From: Cytophagaceae bacterium
Lineage (GTDB): Bacteria; Bacteroidota; Bacteroidia; Cytophagales; Flexibacteraceae
Length of the DNA stretch: 38,873 bases
NCBI GenBank assembly: GCA_027485575.1
Contig: JAIXQU010000054.1
Location: forward strand, 1-38,873
Direction: 5' to 3'
This document shows, piece by piece, positions 1 through 10,244 of the stretch. Position numbers and translations under genes: made by a program. How positions within the stretch are numbered: position 1 is the stretch's first letter; each line of letters opens with the position of its first letter. The notes under the pieces are model-generated. The model was not told where the DNA came from. It saw nothing but the letters and a program-made list of their open reading frames with translations, and made no database searches.

Positions 1-911
1 AATTGATTGACACCAACTCCAAGTGCGTTGATTTTAGTTCCGGCAGAATTGATTCCCTGAATATTTCCGGAACCACTTAGCAATGACCATTTTCCTGTTC
101 CAATCAACGTAATTTGGGCCTGTACCAGAACAGAATCTTCACAAACTGATTGGTCTGTTCCTGCATTGGCCTGAGATGGTGGCGTGCTTACTGAAAGTAC
201 TACAGTATCTCTGCGTACAAGACAGCTTCCATTGGATATTGCCCATTCCAGAACTGTATTTCCTGGATTCAAACCGGAAACAACTGCATTGGCAAGCGTC
301 GGGTTGGATACCGTTCCGCTTCCTGTTACAATTGTCCATAAACCGGTTCCTACAGCCGGAACATTTCCATTCAATGTAGCTTGGGTGCTACAAATATTTT
401 GGTCCTCCCCTGCCAGAGAAATTCCAGGTGCAGCTTGTCTAACCACAATTACTGTATCGGATGATGCCGCACAAATTCCATTGGATAGCGTCCAAATCAA
501 CACATTCGTTCCAACTCCAAGATTATTAATAGGAGTATTGGGCGAGGATGGATTTAAGATGGTACCTGTTCCTGACAATAATGTCCAGCTGCCGACACCC
601 ACTCCCGGAGTATTGGCTTCCATCAAAGTATTGCTATCACAAGTGGTTTGATCAGGTCCTGCATTGGATAGGCCAACCGAGCCAATTCTTGTTATGCTTA
701 TTGTATCCGCATCTGATGGGCAGTTTCCATTGGTTACTGTCCACACAAATTGATTGACACCAACTCCAAGTGCGTTGATTTTAGTTCCGGCAGAATTGAT
801 TCCCTGAATATTTCCGGAACCACTTAACAATGACCATGTTCCTGTTCCAATCAACGGAATCTGGGCCTGTACCAGAACAGAATCTTCACAAACTGATTGG
901 TCTGTTCCTGC
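1..911 (-). repeat. Near-identical segments at 747-bp offset within PKD-like repeats
   Basis: Positions 1-164 match 748-911 with four differences (at 80, 91, 110 and 114 of the first copy). The offset of 747 bp is 249 codons, or three PKD-like modules of about 83 residues. Neighbouring modules are far more diverged, so this pair reflects a recent three-module duplication or gene conversion. The left copy is cut by the window edge. Confidence 0.9.
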
Positions 912-3900
912 GTTGGCTTGGCTTGGGCCAGGTACAACGGTTAGAACAACTGTATCTGCCCTGCTTCCACAAGTTGCAGTCGAGATGCTCCACCTGACTT
1001 TGTTTTCGCCAATTCCTAAACCTCTTATGGTTGTAGAGGCGGAACCTGCATTGTCAAATGAACCTGAACCAGAAATCAAATCCCAGAATCCCGTTCCAAC
1101 CAGAGGAACATTGGCTGATAACTGTGCAGAATCTCCACAAATCTGTTGATCATTTCCTGCTATTGAAACATCCGGAGGTAAATTATAGGTAATTGAAACT
1201 GTATCTATAGTTGGACTGCACGTCGCCTGGCGAACCACCCAAACAAATTGGTTTTGACCAACACTTAAATCATTAACCAAACTGGATCTGTCAAGGGAGT
1301 CAACAAAGGTTCCACTACCCGAAACCAATCTCCAAACTCCTGTACCTACCAAAGGATTTTGAGCCTGAAGCAAAGTAGAGGAAACACAAACTGCCTGATC
1401 CTGACCTGCATTCGATTGGCTTGGTCCTGAATTTACATTCACTGTGGCTGTCACAGAAGCATCCGGACATAATCCATCTGAAATGGTCCATTGAAAAACG
1501 TTATCTCCGGTTGAAAGTCCTTTGACTTTTGAATTCGCCAGATTTATATTTTCAAAAATGCCGGTACCACTGATTACTGTCCAGGTTCCGATTCCTCTTG
1601 TAGGAATACTGGCATTCAGTTGGATTGAATCTTCACAAATAAACGGATTACCACCTGGATTTGAAATGGTTAAAGGTTCAGAAACATTGACAACCATTGT
1701 ATCTGCAGAAAGCTGACATCCCGATTTACCAATGGTCCATAACAGTTTATTTTCTCCTGTAGATAAACCACCAACATCGGTGGTATTTAAAAGAAGATCA
1801 ACAAAAACACCCGTTCCGCTTAAAATCTGCCATGATCCTATTCCAGATTGTGGAACATTACCTGCGAGGGTGGTTGAATTGGAACAAATGGTTTGGTCTG
1901 GTCCGGCATTGGCCTGGGTAGGTGGATCTGTAACCGTAATTACAACTGTATCAGAACTTGGCTGACAATTTCCTCCGCTTGTGGTCCAGATAAATTCATT
2001 TATCCCCGGACTTAAATTGGTTACAGTTGTCGCTGCTGTTACTGGATTTGTAATTACACCCGTTCCGGATAATTTCGACCAGGTTCCTGTTGAATTGGCT
2101 ACCAGATTGACAGTAGTTTCACAAATTGTCTGGTCCGAACCCGCATTGGCTTGTAAAGAGCTTCCTACAGTCATTGTTATCGAATTGGACAGAACAGAAA
2201 CAGGCGAAGCACAACTTTCATCAGAGGTTAAATTCAATTGAATTTTATCGCCTTCCTTCAATGTATCGGAGGTATAGGATGGTCCAACTTCAACAAAAAG
2301 ATCATTTAAATACCATTCCAAAGAAGGCAAAGCACCACCGCCGGTAATATTGGATGAAAATGTTACACTGGTTCCGGTACAGATAACAGAATCAGGCGAA
2401 ACTGAAATGGAAGCGGTCGGCGTAATTGAAGTAAGAACATTTACCACAACAGGAACTGAGGTGGCAGTACAGCCGGAATCCAAAGTCGCTGTAACTGTAT
2501 AATTTCCAGCAGCACCAACCACAATGCTTGAACCTGCCACATTGGTGCTCCACAGATAGGAAGTTCCAGCTAAAGGAGGTGTAGAAAGTGTTGTAGAACT
2601 TCCGGAGCAAAAGGTTAAACTTCCTGTATGGTTGACAACTGGAACAGGTGTGGTCTTATAGATTGCCGGATTGTTGTCATTACAATCAAAACTGTTTTGA
2701 ACATAACCATCTGGTTTTATGCAATCCACAGAATCAATTCCTGCATTTCCATAACCATCACCATCGGCATCTGCAAAAAACCGTACACCCGGAGTATTAG
2801 GAATTGAGCCACTTACAAAAACCGATACTCCCAAAGCGTCGGTTACCGTTACGCTGTAAGACCCAGGTCCATTGGTAAATGTTTGACCGATAAATCCATT
2901 ACTCCACACATAGAGAAATGGCCCGGTTCCGCCGGTGGGCGAAGCTGTAAGAGTTCCGTTGATTTGCCCTGCACAAGCTGGAGTTGAAGTTAAGTTCACA
3001 TTGAATAAACCCAACGAAGCTGTGGCCAGATTGTCATCATAATTAAATTCCATGATGCTCGCATTCACGATTTTACCAATCAATGTGGTGGAATTGTCAA
3101 CTACCAACCAGGGGAAATTTAAAATGGTGGAATCATTGGCCGCTACAGAAACAGGAGCTTGTCCGATTTGAATGGTATCACCCTGATTGTTAATGTAAAA
3201 CAATTGAACTACGCCTTCAACATCTTCATCTCCATTGTTGCCAATTCTGGTATTCACTGTTATCGACTGTCCTATGTTTGGACTGGAATTATTAGGCAAA
3301 AATACCTGAAAGAACATATTGGCAGCAGCACCCACTATGACCGCTCTTGTTGCTTCATTGTTCGATTTGGTCGATTCCACGATTACATTATCTGCATCAA
3401 TGATGGTTCGGATAATGTGAGAACCCACTAAATCAGAAGACCATGGTTTTGTAAAGTTTACGGTGAAATTATCTCCCGTCACCAATCCGTTAACCGTTGC
3501 AGAATCATGGGCAATTTCATCAATCAAAACCTTGAATTTCATGGTCTGGTCAATGTTTGAAAGCCCGATATTCTCGTAATTGGCCTGAATGATGATGGGC
3601 TCATTCACATCTGGATTCAACTTGGATGGATTGATAAGCTGCGATAAAACACGCATATCTGGCAAACCGGAAACCTGAACTTTTCTAACAATGGTATTGT
3701 TGGTTTCATCACATTCTGTGTATTGATTGTCAGGATCTGTTACCATGGTAAAGGTATATTCTCCTTCTTCCGGAAATGCAAAACTTACAGGCAAGGTGGC
3801 TATGGTTGGGCAACCACAAGATTCAGTTACATCCGTTAAAATAGCATCACCCAGGTTCAAAGTCCCTGTCAATCCAGGACCACTTACAAAAAATCTGGTT

Positions 3901-6900
3901 TTCAATTGACTTGCTCTGTATGCCCCCTGCACAAGAACCGGAACATTGAGGAAAATAGCCTGATTTTTGAGATAGGTTCCTGTCCACCAGGTACCTCCAC
4001 ACGTATTATCAATTGGAACAAATTCATGACAAAGTGATTTTGGACCAACCACATTATTCAGTTTTGAAAACTCAGCAACCGTATTGTTTGGGTCAATCAC
4101 TGCTGAAACCGTTTGGGTGGCAGGGGCAACTCCAGCATAGGTTCTGCTAATTAAAACCGATTGTCCGGCTGGTATTGAGTTGGTTATGGTTTCTTCTATC
4201 ACCGTTCCACCTGAAAGGGTAAATCGAACCAAAATCGGAGCAATTACAGTCGCGTTTCCACTATTTCCTACCCTTGCACGAAGGGTGTGGGTTCCCGGAA
4301 ATGCGGGGTCAGTTGGAAGCACTTTTAAATCATCGCAACCACCAAAAAAGGCCAAATCGGGCCTGGTTGCCAGAATCAAAATTCCGCAATTGCTGGTATT
4401 GTTGGTTTCATCAGTTTCAGTCACTACACCATTTGGAGCAGGATTATCACAATAAACACTTAATGAATAGGTTCCGGGGCTTGGATAGGTGTATTCAAAC
4501 GAAAAGCTTGTACCTGACTGCCGACCCAGATTTGAAATCAACCGATCAATCGTATCCAATGGAACACCTTCTCTACTCAAAATGACCCTTGTGTTAAATG
4601 GTCCGGTTGCAGAGCCACCTGAATTATACAAACTTAAACTGATGGTTGACGGCTGGCCGGTAATAAACTGCTGACCACCAACACCACAATTGGTTGGATA
4701 AATATCCGGAAGAAAGGGAATAACGGTTATGATTTCGCAATCCTGGTTGTTGAATTCCGCAGCTTCATTGATGATAAAGGTTCCATCTGCCTGTCCACAC
4801 ACAGAAAAAGTTCCTGGTGTATTGAATACCAGATTGGTAAATGGAATATTAAAGCTTTGTCCAATCGCCAAAGGTGGAATTTTCACATCAGGCAATGTTG
4901 GCGTACCGCCCGATTGGCTGAATTTCACCAAAGTAGAATCCGTTACATTCTGGCAACCTTGATTGGTAATTCTAAGGTTTCCGTTAATGCTTTCACCTTC
5001 AACAATATTGGTACTTGAAACCGTAAGCAGGGCCGTTAGGTCAGGCAGACAGACCGGAGGAACTACAATAAAAGTAAGCGTAAAGTTACTTGTAAGGGTA
5101 AAGTCCGTAATCGTTCCTGTAATGGTATACGTGCCGGGAGTTAAACCCACCAAAAAGCTGAAATTGATAAAACCACCTGAATTGGTGTAGGTTGTATAGG
5201 TTTGCCCACCGGGTTGAATGGTGAAGGAAACCTGAGCCCCTGCCACACTTGGGTTTTGAAGGGGAACCGCTGTTCCTGTATACACCGCTGAACCTGTCAA
5301 TGTTCCGGTTGCACCACTAACGCCTACAATTGTACCTGGCACAACAGATGGATTAAATGTTATGGAACCGGGCACATTGAAATTACCATTGATAAACGGA
5401 CGAATGGCTGTGTTGTCCAGTTCATTGGTTTCCTGAATCACTTTGGTGTAATCAATAGTCACCTTCATCGGGCACCAGGCCGGAACAGATGGCGTGATGA
5501 TATTCCAGGTAACCGTGGTTGAAGACTGTGGCGCCAGAAATGGAACGATGATATCAGGGTAAATAATCGTTGTATCATACTGATTAACCAAATGCACCAC
5601 AAAATTCTGAGCCGCAAAATCAGAAACGTTGTTAATTTTTGCTGTAACCTCAAGATTTGAGGAAACCGCAGGATTAACATTGTCAAAAGTGATGTCATTG
5701 GCAAAAATCTGAATATCAGACAATATAAAGACATCCGGATAATTGGCTGGACCAATCAAAGCACCACAGGTTCCGATGTTACTCACAATTCTTGTGGTAT
5801 AATTCAAACCTGAAGGCAAGCTATTAATTGTGGCAAAGTACCTTTTTCCATTGGCATAATTTTCATCCTTATTGTCAAATTCCTGCATCAAAATGGTGCG
5901 ATCATTTGGACCGTTCAAATTTCCGTTTCCTTCAAAATCCAGAATAACTCTTGGGAAAGTAACCGGAGGAGGGTTGTTATTTAAGTCTGTATAAACCACC
6001 TCAAATCGGAAATTGGTGTAAGGTGTGCCTTGTAAAGGTGAACAGAGTGCTGATTCAAAACCACTTGTGCCAACGAAACTGAAGAACTGTCGGGAAGGAT
6101 TGATGGTGCCGTCAAGGTCATTACAATCTCCTGATGTCGCCGTTAACTCAGCAGGTAAAAATCCGTTCTGAGGTCTGGTACAACTTGAAGCTGTAACCCC
6201 TGCTGAATACCCATCGCCATCAACATCCAGAAACCAGGTTATGTTATTAACAGAACGAATACTTATGGCATTGGAAATCCTTGGACAATTGGCCGCATTT
6301 TTAACTTCAACTGTGTAGCTGCCAGCAGTACTAACCAATAAGGTATCGGCGTTTGCATTGGCAATATTGTTTCCATTGTTTTTCCATTGGTAAGTCAAAC
6401 CAGCACCTTGATTTGCCCTTAAAACTGTTTTTCCGCCTACACAAAAGCTATCTGCAACGGTTGTAATACTGGCAGTTGGAAGTGCATTTACATTCACAAA
6501 CACACCATTTGAGGTATCGCTGCAAACACCTGCAATGGTTGCAATAGCCTTATAAGTTCCGGATAAAGAAACACTTATAATCTGGCTTGAAACACCTGAA
6601 ATTTCAACCTCATTCCTGAGCCATTTAACTGTAGCTGTTCCTATATTGGAAACGGTTAAGTTGGTTGAACCGCCCTGGCAAATCTGAACTGGCCCAGTAG
6701 GACTCACCTGCGGATTGACCAAATTTACCGTTACAGCTGCTGAACTGTCTTTGCAACCGGTTGAATTAATGGTAGATACCACATAATAAAATCCATCTGT
6801 AGACACTGAAATCGAATTTGTACCTGACAATGGAACTCCGTTGTTTTTCCACTGAACAGATTGTCCGCTTACAGGATTGCTTAAGCTTAAAACCGCACTG

Positions 6901-9900
6901 CCATTGGTGCAAATAGAAACCGGACCTGCCGGAGAAACCACTGGCGCAGGTTTTGGATTAACGTTTACAACCACGGCATTCGAAGTATCGGAGCAAGTTC
7001 CAACCGTTGCCACTGCTTTATAAGTTCCGGCAAGGCTGGCGCTAAAACTGGCAGCTATCTGACCACTGATTGGCGTTTCATTTCTCAGCCATTTTATACT
7101 GGCACCATTTGAAACTGTCGCAGTTAAATTTCTGGAATCGCCCTGGCAAAGGGATATTGGTCCAATTGGTGAAATGCTGATGGCAGGAACCGGAGAAACG
7201 GTGACCTGAACAACACCAGATGAATCCTTACAATTTGAACTATTGGTTATCAATACTTTGTAGTTTCCAGAAGCAGTTATTGCAAGATTTGGTGAATTCG
7301 TACCTACCACCGCATTGCCATTTTTCCATTGATAAGTTTGACCGGAAACAGGATTTGAAACCGAAAGCGAAGCAGGAGCTCCCTGGCAAACGCTGATTGG
7401 ACCAACTGGCGAAACTGAAGTATTTGGCAATGGATTAACGGTCACAGAAACTACATTGGAAGTATCCTTGCAATTGGATGCATTGGTAGTAATAACCCTG
7501 TAGGCTCCCGAGGTTCCCACATTTGCCAATTGCACATTGGTTTGGCCTCCAATATCCACCCCATTTCTTTGCCAAACATAGCTTAAACCAGTTCCTGAAT
7601 TTGCATTGATATTTACAGAGCCTCCCTGGCAAAATGTAGTTGGTCCTGAGGCTGTTGCCGTTGCAGGAGTTCCAGAACCCAGATTAACTACCACCACATT
7701 GGAAGTATCCGTGCAGCCTCCACTTAAAGTGGCCACGGCTGAATAGCTACCGGCACTGCTTACCAAAAGTGTATTACCTGTTTGATCTAATATAGCAAAT
7801 TTACCCTTGAGCCATTTTATTGAAGTTCCGGTTGTGGCAGAAACTGTTAAAGTGATGCTGCTCGTAGAACAAATTGAAACAGGCCCGGTAGGCGTAACTG
7901 TTGCCACAGGGGCAGGCACAATATTGACAGCAACCACTCCGGAACTATCTTTACATCCAGTAGAATTGGTAACAACCAATTTGTAGTTACCGCTTACAGT
8001 TGCAGAAAAACTGCTGTTACTTCCTACAACTATATTTCCATTTTTCCACTGGTAGGTTTGTCCATTGACTGGATTTACCAAAGAAAAGGGCACAATGTTT
8101 CCCGCACAAAGGTTTTGGGTTTGAGTGGGTGTAATGGCTGGGTTTGGTTTTGGATTAATCGTAACCAAAATAACATTCGAAGTGTCTTTGCAACCTGTAG
8201 CATTGGTTACAATCACAGAATAAGAACCTGCTGTAGTTACACTAGCCAATTGTGGACTTGTTTGTCCTCCAATGGGTGCATTGTTCCTCAGCCATTGATG
8301 TGAAAAACCAGTCCCATTATTTGCATTTAAGGTTACAGAGCTTCCGGTACAAAATGTAACTGGTCCGGCGGCAGTTGCAGTTGCCGTCACTCCTGCACCA
8401 GACCCAATCACAACGGCATCAGAAGTATCGACACAAGAGCCGTTTTCATAACGCAATTTGTACGTTCCAATCTGCGTTGCAGTAAAACTGAATGTATTGG
8501 CACCAGAAATGGCAACTCCATTCCTGATCCATTGGTATGTCCCTGGCAAATTACCTGCAGTAAGGCTCAAAACGGTTGTCTGACCTGTGCAAATCACGGT
8601 TTGGGTGGCTGAAACAAAGGTTTCTCCGCAAGCCACATTAAAATCCTTTACTTCCGTGATGGACCATCTTTTATCAGTAGTCTGACTTCTGACATAGAAT
8701 TTATGGGCACCAATGGCAATATTGGTTGGCAAGGTAATCACCCTTGTTACCTCCACAGAATCACCTGCAGTAAATGCTGAAATGGGAGTTCCTGAACCAA
8801 CACCCGGGTCGGTATCAATGAAATACTCCATTTTGGTAACTGGCCCGGCAGTAAAACTACTGGCAGGAACAATAAAAAACGACCTCGATTCGGTCATACT
8901 ATAGCCCCGGTTGTTTTTCGCACGGATGTACATTGTGTGAAAACCCGAACTTAAGCTTGAAATGGGAATTACGGCTGTCCTGTCTGTTGAATCTGCAGAT
9001 GGACTTATCGTAATTTTAGTTCCAAGGCCAACACCAGGGTCAGAATCAAAGAAGTATTCCAATTGGCTGATTGGGCCGGAGTTTGCAGAATTACTGGAAA
9101 TAATAAAGAAAGTCCTGGATTCAGTTTGGCTATATCCTGTATTATTTTTGGCACGGATGTACATGGTGTGAAAGCCGGAACTCAGGCTTGAAATGGGAAT
9201 TACGGCTGTCCTTTCTGTTGAATCCGCAGAAGGACTTATGGTAATTTTATTTCCAAGTCCAATTCCCGGGTCGGCATCAAAGAAATACTCCAATTGTGTT
9301 ATTGGACCAGCGGTAGAGCCGGATGATGAGGTAATAAAAAACGACCGGGATTCAGTCATGCTATATCCCCGGTTGTTTTTCGCACGGACATACATAGTGT
9401 GAAAGCCAGAACTCAGGCTGGAAATGGGAATTACGGCTGTCCTTTCTGTTGAATCCGCAGAAGGACTTATGGTAATTTTAGTTCCAAGTCCAATTCCCGG
9501 GTCTGTATCAAAGAAGTATTCTAATTGGCTTATGGGCCCTGCAGTGGAAGCACTTGAAGTAGTGATAAAAAACGACCGGGATTCAGTCATGCTATATCCT
9601 CTATTGTTTTTGGCTCTGATATAAAGGGTATGAAAACCTGTTGATAGTGAAGCGATAGGTATCGCAGTTGACCTTTCTACAGAATCGGCAGAAGCAGTCA
9701 GGTTTATTTTGGTTCCATTTCCAACACCTGGATCTGTATCAAAGAAATATTCCAGTTGGCTTACAGGACCAGCCGTGGCTGATGTGGCCGATGTGATAAA
9801 AAAACTTCTGGATTCAGATTGAGACCAACGTCTGGACATTCTTGTCCTTACATAAACGGTATGAAAACCAGAAGAAAGGCCTGAAATTGAAACAGCCTGA

Positions 9901-10220
9901 TTTATGGTAATAGAATCTGCTGCAGAAGTAATAGGTAGGTTAAATCCATTACCAATTCCCGGATCCGTATCAAAGAAGTATTCTCCTTTGTTTATTTGAG
10001 AAAAGGATGGAAACGAAAGGTTAAAGATAAAAAAGGCAATTGTTAAAAGAGCGAATTTACTCTTTTTCTGCCCGGTAAGTAAGCTGATGGCATCACCAAC
10101 CAACAACTCCAAATGCGTATTATTGTGAATGGAAGGTTCGGTAAAGAACCCTATGTCTGGCGGTTGCGCATCCAACGGCCGACCATGGCAAAGCCACCCC
10201 TTCCCTTTGAGAAATCTCAT
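1..10220 (-). CDS. Giant multidomain surface adhesin, partial (C-terminus beyond left edge)
   Basis: The frame is open from an ATG at 10220 to the window edge, giving 3406 complete codons with no stop. A hydrophobic signal segment lies at about residues 51-75 (KKSK, then a Leu/Phe/Ile run ending SFSQ). Then follow six 77-residue repeats beginning EYFFDTDPG (about 80-525), some nine or ten Ig-like modules with W-K/R-N-G cores and Cys pairs (about 530-1320), a Ca-binding-type segment with DVDGDGY and GDCND (about 1330), CARDB-like modules (about 1470-2400), a second DADGDGYGNAG...DCNDNNP segment (about 2480), and about nine PKD-like modules with NAGxDQ...C...GxWT...G.G (about 2690-3406). Such architecture is typical of cell-surface adhesins exported by T9SS; the expected sorting tail would lie outside the window. 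The gene sits 24 bp after the beta-helix gene and is probably co-transcribed with it. The 50 residues before the signal segment are odd, so the true start may be a later non-ATG codon. No specific ligand can be inferred. Confidence 0.9.
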   Translation of the reverse strand, partial: MRFLKGKGWLCHGRPLDAQPPDIGFFTEPSIHNNTHLELLVGDAISLLTGQKKSKFALLTIAFFIFNLSFPSFSQINKGEYFFDTDPGIGNGFNLPITSAADSITINQAVSISGLSSGFHTVYVRTRMSRRWSQSESRSFFITSATSATAGPVSQLEYFFDTDPGVGNGTKINLTASADSVERSTAIPIASLSTGFHTLYIRAKNNRGYSMTESRSFFITTSSASTAGPISQLEYFFDTDPGIGLGTKITISPSADSTERTAVIPISSLSSGFHTMYVRAKNNRGYSMTESRSFFITSSSGSTAGPITQLEYFFDADPGIGLGNKITISPSADSTERTAVIPISSLSSGFHTMYIRAKNNTGYSQTESRTFFIISSNSANSGPISQLEYFFDSDPGVGLGTKITISPSADSTDRTAVIPISSLSSGFHTMYIRAKNNRGYSMTESRSFFIVPASSFTAGPVTKMEYFIDTDPGVGSGTPISAFTAGDSVEVTRVITLPTNIAIGAHKFYVRSQTTDKRWSITEVKDFNVACGETFVSATQTVICTGQTTVLSLTAGNLPGTYQWIRNGVAISGANTFSFTATQIGTYKLRYENGSCVDTSDAVVIGSGAGVTATATAAGPVTFCTGSSVTLNANNGTGFSHQWLRNNAPIGGQTSPQLASVTTAGSYSVIVTNATGCKDTSNVILVTINPKPNPAITPTQTQNLCAGNIVPFSLVNPVNGQTYQWKNGNIVVGSNSSFSATVSGNYKLVVTNSTGCKDSSGVVAVNIVPAPVATVTPTGPVSICSTSSITLTVSATTGTSIKWLKGKFAILDQTGNTLLVSSAGSYSAVATLSGGCTDTSNVVVVNLGSGTPATATASGPTTFCQGGSVNINANSGTGLSYVWQRNGVDIGGQTNVQLANVGTSGAYRVITTNASNCKDTSNVVSVTVNPLPNTSVSPVGPISVCQGAPASLSVSNPVSGQTYQWKNGNAVVGTNSPNLAITASGNYKVLITNSSNCKDSSGVVQVTVSPVPAISISPIGPISLCQGDSRNLTATVSNGASIKWLRNETPISGQIAASFSASLAGTYKAVATVGTCSDTSNAVVVNVNPKPAPVVSPAGPVSICTNGSAVLSLSNPVSGQSVQWKNNGVPLSGTNSISVSTDGFYYVVSTINSTGCKDSSAAVTVNLVNPQVSPTGPVQICQGGSTNLTVSNIGTATVKWLRNEVEISGVSSQIISVSLSGTYKAIATIAGVCSDTSNGVFVNVNALPTASITTVADSFCVGGKTVLRANQGAGLTYQWKNNGNNIANANADTLLVSTAGSYTVEVKNAANCPRISNAISIRSVNNITWFLDVDGDGYSAGVTASSCTRPQNGFLPAELTATSGDCNDLDGTINPSRQFFSFVGTSGFESALCSPLQGTPYTNFRFEVVYTDLNNNPPPVTFPRVILDFEGNGNLNGPNDRTILMQEFDNKDENYANGKRYFATINSLPSGLNYTTRIVSNIGTCGALIGPANYPDVFILSDIQIFANDITFDNVNPAVSSNLEVTAKINNVSDFAAQNFVVHLVNQYDTTIIYPDIIVPFLAPQSSTTVTWNIITPSVPAWCPMKVTIDYTKVIQETNELDNTAIRPFINGNFNVPGSITFNPSVVPGTIVGVSGATGTLTGSAVYTGTAVPLQNPSVAGAQVSFTIQPGGQTYTTYTNSGGFINFSFLVGLTPGTYTITGTITDFTLTSNFTLTFIVVPPVCLPDLTALLTVSSTNIVEGESINGNLRITNQGCQNVTDSTLVKFSQSGGTPTLPDVKIPPLAIGQSFNIPFTNLVFNTPGTFSVCGQADGTFIINEAAEFNNQDCEIITVIPFLPDIYPTNCGVGGQQFITGQPSTISLSLYNSGGSATGPFNTRVILSREGVPLDTIDRLISNLGRQSGTSFSFEYTYPSPGTYSLSVYCDNPAPNGVVTETDETNNTSNCGILILATRPDLAFFGGCDDLKVLPTDPAFPGTHTLRARVGNSGNATVIAPILVRFTLSGGTVIEETITNSIPAGQSVLISRTYAGVAPATQTVSAVIDPNNTVAEFSKLNNVVGPKSLCHEFVPIDNTCGGTWWTGTYLKNQAIFLNVPVLVQGAYRASQLKTRFFVSGPGLTGTLNLGDAILTDVTESCGCPTIATLPVSFAFPEEGEYTFTMVTDPDNQYTECDETNNTIVRKVQVSGLPDMRVLSQLINPSKLNPDVNEPIIIQANYENIGLSNIDQTMKFKVLIDEIAHDSATVNGLVTGDNFTVNFTKPWSSDLVGSHIIRTIIDADNVIVESTKSNNEATRAVIVGAAANMFFQVFLPNNSSPNIGQSITVNTRIGNNGDEDVEGVVQLFYINNQGDTIQIGQAPVSVAANDSTILNFPWLVVDNSTTLIGKIVNASIMEFNYDDNLATASLGLFNVNLTSTPACAGQINGTLTASPTGGTGPFLYVWSNGFIGQTFTNGPGSYSVTVTDALGVSVFVSGSIPNTPGVRFFADADGDGYGNAGIDSVDCIKPDGYVQNSFDCNDNNPAIYKTTPVPVVNHTGSLTFCSGSSTTLSTPPLAGTSYLWSTNVAGSSIVVGAAGNYTVTATLDSGCTATSVPVVVNVLTSITPTASISVSPDSVICTGTSVTFSSNITGGGALPSLEWYLNDLFVEVGPSYTSDTLKEGDKIQLNLTSDESCASPVSVLSNSITMTVGSSLQANAGSDQTICETTVNLVANSTGTWSKLSGTGVITNPVTAATTVTNLSPGINEFIWTTSGGNCQPSSDTVVITVTDPPTQANAGPDQTICSNSTTLAGNVPQSGIGSWQILSGTGVFVDLLLNTTDVGGLSTGENKLLWTIGKSGCQLSADTMVVNVSEPLTISNPGGNPFICEDSIQLNASIPTRGIGTWTVISGTGIFENINLANSKVKGLSTGDNVFQWTISDGLCPDASVTATVNVNSGPSQSNAGQDQAVCVSSTLLQAQNPLVGTGVWRLVSGSGTFVDSLDRSSLVNDLSVGQNQFVWVVRQATCSPTIDTVSITYNLPPDVSIAGNDQQICGDSAQLSANVPLVGTGFWDLISGSGSFDNAGSASTTIRGLGIGENKVRWSISTATCGSRADTVVLTVVPGPSQANAGTDQSVCEDSVLVQAQIPLIGTGTWSLLSGSGNIQGINSAGTKINALGVGVNQFVWTVTNGNCPSDADTISITRIGSVGLSNAGPDQTTCDSNTLMEANTPGVGVGSWTLLSGTGTILNPSSPNTPINNLGVGTNVLIWTLSNGICAASSDTVIVVRQAAPGISLAGEDQNICSTQATLNGNVPAVGTGLWTIVTGSGTVSNPTLANAVVSGLNPGNTVLEWAISNGSCLVRRDTVVLSVSTPPSQANAGTDQSVCEDSVLVQAQITLIGTGKWSLLSGSGNIQGINSAGTKINALGVGVNQ
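8640..9983 (-). repeat. Six tandem 231-bp coding repeats (EYFFDTDPG modules)
   Basis: The same codon of the EYFFDTDPG motif recurs at an exact spacing of 231 bp: plus-strand anchors are at 9975, 9744, 9513, 9282, 9051 and 8820. Each unit is 77 residues, with conserved F-H-T-x-Y-x-R-A/T and S-R-S-F-F-I blocks. The middle copies are nearly identical at DNA level (compare 9193-9423 with 9424-9654), while the first and last have diverged, which suggests expansion from the centre. The last copy is shortened and runs into the first Ig-like module. Confidence 0.92.
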
Positions 10221-10244
10221 GGGTATATATTTTAAGGGTGAAAA

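Noticed and set aside
184-651. Plus-strand open frame of 155 codons
   Set aside because: It lies antisense to the adhesin repeats, shows no known family features, and similar frames recur with the repeat period. It is a shadow of the minus-strand gene.
8640-9983. CRISPR-like array
   Set aside because: The repeats are 231 bp, coding and contiguous, with no short repeat/spacer alternation and no cas genes.
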